DNA from: Gemmatimonadota bacterium
GTDB lineage: Bacteria; 4572-55; J002
Direction of reading: 5' to 3'
DNA: 26,189 nucleotides
Assembly (NCBI GenBank): GCA_003697105.1
Contig: RFFQ01000174.1
Location: 1 to 26,189 of the forward strand
Part shown: positions 23,837 through 26,189 of the stretch, in pieces
Numbering within the stretch: position 1 is the stretch's first letter
Layout of the letters: each line of letters starts with the position of its first letter
Program-made: the position numbers and the translations under genes
Notes under the pieces: generated by a model
The model's database searches: none
What the model was told of the DNA's origin: nothing
The model's input: only the letters and a program-made list of their open reading frames with translations

Positions 23837-25888
23837 TTATTTGATAAGGGTCATCATTTTCGGACCTACTGGGGTTTCATTCACCTCAAGTTCATAGAGA
23901 TATATTCCACTGGGAACAGGCAGACCGTCAGAAGTCATTCCGTCCCAGACCACCGAATGAAGACCTTCATCTTGGATTCCGATGTCAAAGGTTTTGATCC
24001 GTTGACCTTCCAGATCATAGATGTGAAGCCGCACCGGTACATCGGAAGAGTTGATCGTATAATCAATTGTGGTCTGTGGATTAAATGGATTGGGGTAATT
24101 TTGGTGCAAAATGTGGGCTTTCGGTGCATTTTCACTTTGCGGCGGTTCGTCTCCCCCATTATAAGTCACCATAAGTGGTGCATGGAATGTCTCCCGAAGC
24201 GTATAGGCTTCAATATCAGCCAAGCGATAAAAATAGGTCTTGCCCACAGCCACATTTGTATCCAGAAAACTATATTCGTGAGGCATAGTTGACGTTCCCG
24301 CACCGGGGATCACATCTGTACCACTGATTAATTCATAAGGATGATGTTCATCTGAGCGGCGGTAAACGCGGAAACCCAGATTGTTGATTTCGGCGGCGGT
24401 AGTCCACCAGAGCAAAACACCATTCTTGTGCATTTCCCCATAAAATCGGTCTAATTCAACAGGTAAAGGTGTTCCATCCAGTTTCGTCCCGGGGGAGAAT
24501 AAAGCACCTGCCGAACCGCTAGCCGTACTATGTTTGACAAAATCCCCCGTTATATCAGGCGAACGGGTCAGAGATTGGTTGTCCCCTCCTTCCGAGCCAT
24601 ATATTACTTGCATCACAAGGCTATCAGCATCGTCTTTGAGGGTAATGGTGTCACCGCTGTTGTTCAAACTCAACCCCCCGGATGATGCCGTTTGGACGAT
24701 GCTTCCTCCAAAGCTACCGGTAGGCGAGCCTCCCCCAAATACAACGATACCTTGACCCGCATTAATGATGGTATTTGCTGGAAAAGTATGCCGAATAGAA
24801 AGCGCATCCGATAACGTCCACCCCGAAAGATCGATCGCCGTGTTTTCGTCATTAAATATCTCAACAAACTCATCATCGGCGGTATCTACAATTCCATCGC
24901 CATTGGCATCACCCAATGTCGCATCGGGATCGGCTAAAATTTCATTGATGATCAAGTTTGGGAGGTCATTATCGGTGATTGTCAGGTCAAAGGTAGCTTG
25001 ACTACCCACTTCAGCGGCATTTCCTCCGGCGGGATTTTGAAGGGTAAAGGTAAGTGTTTCATCGGCTTCAGGGAGTGCATCATCCGTGATGATAATGGTT
25101 AATGTTTCATTGGTAGATGAATTGGCAGGAAATGTTACAGTTTGGGTGGTATAATTATCAATATCGGCGGCATCCCCAGTTGTTAGGGCCACTTCAACCG
25201 TGGTGGCATTGCTACTATCTGGGTTTGTGATGGAGATGGTTAAATTGTAGCTGCCGCTAGCTTCATTGACCGTTGCGGAAGCGGTGGTAAATTCAAGGCG
25301 TGTTGGGGTGCTTGCTCCGGCAGGTGCTAGACCAAACCCGGTCATCGTGTCATCAGTTGTAATTGTTTCATAGCGAATACTGGGGTCGCTCCATCCATCA
25401 ATATCCCCAGTCGTGATACCGGAACGCAACCCAATATTTTGATCTGCCGTTGAAACTCCGCTGCCTTGCCAAGCGGTACCCGGGTCTATACCGGGTTGTC
25501 CGAACGTGTCTTTTATCTCACCTCCCACTTGAATTTGCAGAGCATCATCTCCGTTAAAGGTGAATCCTTTGAGGTAAAATGTTGCCCCGTTAGACTCAGT
25601 AATGGTTTGTAGGTCTGCTGTTCCAATAACGATCACGGCGTTTGGCGCAAGAGTACCGGTATTTAACGTAAAATCAGGACTCAATGGAGCACCATTTGTC
25701 CCTTTTAAGACCACAAGAGTTGTTGCGGAAAAGTCGATGGTATTACCGGAGACATTCCACAATTCGATTCCTTTTGGAGACGTTCCGGCGCCCGTCTCGA
25801 TATATTGGCTGATAATTAGTTCATTTGCCCCAAAACCAGTTAAAGGTGAAATCAGGATCAGCATGACCCAATAAATATATAAACGCAT
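23837..25888 (-). CDS. Secreted lamin-tail/Calx-beta protein with C-terminal sorting-type domain
   Basis: A 683-residue exported protein. A signal peptide covers residues 1-21 (MRLYIYWVMLILISPLTGFG). A first lamin-tail-like domain (about 22-185) begins ELIISQYIETG. A Calx-beta domain (about 195-308) contains VNEASGSYNLTISITNP and DDALPEADETLTFTLQNP. A second lamin-tail domain (about 311-465) begins NLIINEILADPD and contains DANGDGIVDTADDE, a calcium-binding-like loop. An Fn3-like region follows (about 478-575). The C-terminal domain (about 593-683) carries NYPNPFNPQTTIDY and ends with a FlgD/type IX-secretion-like fold, SGIYLYELEV. The start at 25888 is chosen because GGGAGG lies 8 bases upstream and a signal peptide follows at once. 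It is likely a cell-surface or released protein; no enzymatic domain was seen. Confidence 0.87.
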   Translation of the reverse strand: MRLYIYWVMLILISPLTGFGANELIISQYIETGAGTSPKGIELWNVSGNTIDFSATTLVVLKGTNGAPLSPDFTLNTGTLAPNAVIVIGTADLQTITESNGATFYLKGFTFNGDDALQIQVGGEIKDTFGQPGIDPGTAWQGSGVSTADQNIGLRSGITTGDIDGWSDPSIRYETITTDDTMTGFGLAPAGASTPTRLEFTTASATVNEASGSYNLTISITNPDSSNATTVEVALTTGDAADIDNYTTQTVTFPANSSTNETLTIIITDDALPEADETLTFTLQNPAGGNAAEVGSQATFDLTITDNDLPNLIINEILADPDATLGDANGDGIVDTADDEFVEIFNDENTAIDLSGWTLSDALSIRHTFPANTIINAGQGIVVFGGGSPTGSFGGSIVQTASSGGLSLNNSGDTITLKDDADSLVMQVIYGSEGGDNQSLTRSPDITGDFVKHSTASGSAGALFSPGTKLDGTPLPVELDRFYGEMHKNGVLLWWTTAAEINNLGFRVYRRSDEHHPYELISGTDVIPGAGTSTMPHEYSFLDTNVAVGKTYFYRLADIEAYTLRETFHAPLMVTYNGGDEPPQSENAPKAHILHQNYPNPFNPQTTIDYTINSSDVPVRLHIYDLEGQRIKTFDIGIQDEGLHSVVWDGMTSDGLPVPSGIYLYELEVNETPVGPKMMTLIK

Positions 25889-25944
25889 TTTGAAGACCTC
25901 CCATACCACCGGTGTTTTTGGAAAAACGTGCTTGGTATGAGCAA

Positions 25945-25973
25945 AACATATCAAAATAGTAAAAAAGCGTCAA
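25945..25973 (-). promoter_or_regulatory. Sigma70-type promoter of the secreted LTD protein gene
   Basis: TTGACG (25973-25968) and TATGTT (25950-25945) are separated by 17 bases of AT-rich spacer. Transcription would start near 25938, giving a leader of about 50 bases. It lies downstream of the rRNA-operon terminator, so the gene has its own expression. Confidence 0.6.
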
Positions 25974-26049
25974 CCTTTTTTTGATAAAATTAATGGAGGC
26001 AAGAGACGGGGGGGATAGTTTGCGAGCTAAATTTGGATAGGGTCAGTTT

Positions 26050-26083
26050 AAAACGACAAATCCCCACCTAAGAGTGGGGATTT
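26050..26083 (-). terminator. Intrinsic terminator of the rRNA operon
   Basis: On the minus strand AAATCCCCAC (26083-26074) pairs perfectly with GTGGGGATTT (26067-26058) across a 6-base loop, followed by GTCGTTTT. It lies just past the 5S rRNA 3' end. Confidence 0.8.
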
Positions 26084-26092
26084 ATAAAGAAT

Positions 26093-26189
26093 TCCCGGCG
26101 ATGCCCTACTCTCCCACACCGTCTCCAGTGCAGTACCATCGGCGCAGAAGGGCTTAACGACCGTGTTCGAAATGGGTACGGGTGTGTCC
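26093..26189 (-). rRNA. rrf: 5S ribosomal RNA, 3' part, cut by the window end
   Basis: Reading the minus strand from the window edge, CACACCCGTACCCATTTCGA, then ACACGGTCGTTAAGCCC, GCGCCGATGGTACTGC, GGGAGAGTAGGGCATCGCCG follow the conserved 5S rRNA order. About the first 20 bases of the RNA lie beyond the window. The 3' end is set approximately. It probably closes a 16S-23S-5S operon located to the right. Confidence 0.95.

Noticed and set aside
23738-24292. A 184-codon plus-strand frame
   Set aside because: It is antisense to the C-terminal domain of the secreted LTD protein and shows no family pattern.

Overview
The window looks like a chromosomal segment from a Gram-negative, non-proteobacterial bacterium, most likely from the FCB/Calditrichota-like part of the tree. 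This is an inference from gene content, not from a database match. The supporting signs are a large secreted lamin-tail-domain protein ending in a C-terminal sorting-type domain with an NYPNPFNP motif, an M1 peptidase fused to an ABC-2 permease, an MglA/MglB pair, an OmpH/Skp-like periplasmic protein, a Wzm/Wzt polysaccharide exporter, and a large Alu-containing bacterial SRP RNA. No insertion sequence, phage gene, CRISPR array or tRNA was seen.

Layout. Positions 1-670 hold no convincing protein gene; they contain a promoter-like site, small hairpins and a possible short transcript. Positions 673-8639 (minus strand) form a compact co-directional cluster. In transcription order it encodes an ArsR-like winged-helix regulator, an ABC ATPase, PabB, PabC, an M29-family aminopeptidase and a 1209-residue ABC-2 permease/M1 peptidase fusion. 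The ATPase has no other permease nearby, so the fusion protein is its likely partner. A divergent promoter region separates this from 8804-14011 (plus strand), a surface-glycan cassette: polyprenyl-phosphate-type GT2, GT4, Wzm, Wzt and a GNAT-like protein. Reading frames there overlap or nearly touch.

Positions 13993-15061 (minus) carry pgpA and pgsA, two steps of phosphatidylglycerol synthesis. From 15137 to 22669 (minus) lie mglB-mglA with their own good promoter, then recR, a long PilT-like ATPase, ybaB/ebfC, dnaX and a short family A DNA polymerase with proofreading but no 5' nuclease domain. The dnaX-ybaB-recR order is a classic replication/repair operon; here a pilus-motor-type ATPase sits between ybaB and recR and next to mglBA, which in other bacteria controls polarity of type IV pili. 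Next come the SRP RNA gene (about 22747-23019), an OmpH/Skp-like gene, the large secreted LTD/Calx-beta protein, an rRNA-operon terminator and the 3' part of a 5S rRNA gene cut by the window end. These last features are also on the minus strand.

The most interesting points are the peptidase/ABC operon with embedded folate genes, the PilT-like ATPase with an apparently duplicated N-terminal domain and altered acidic motifs, the short polymerase with an unusual motif A, and the large SRP RNA.
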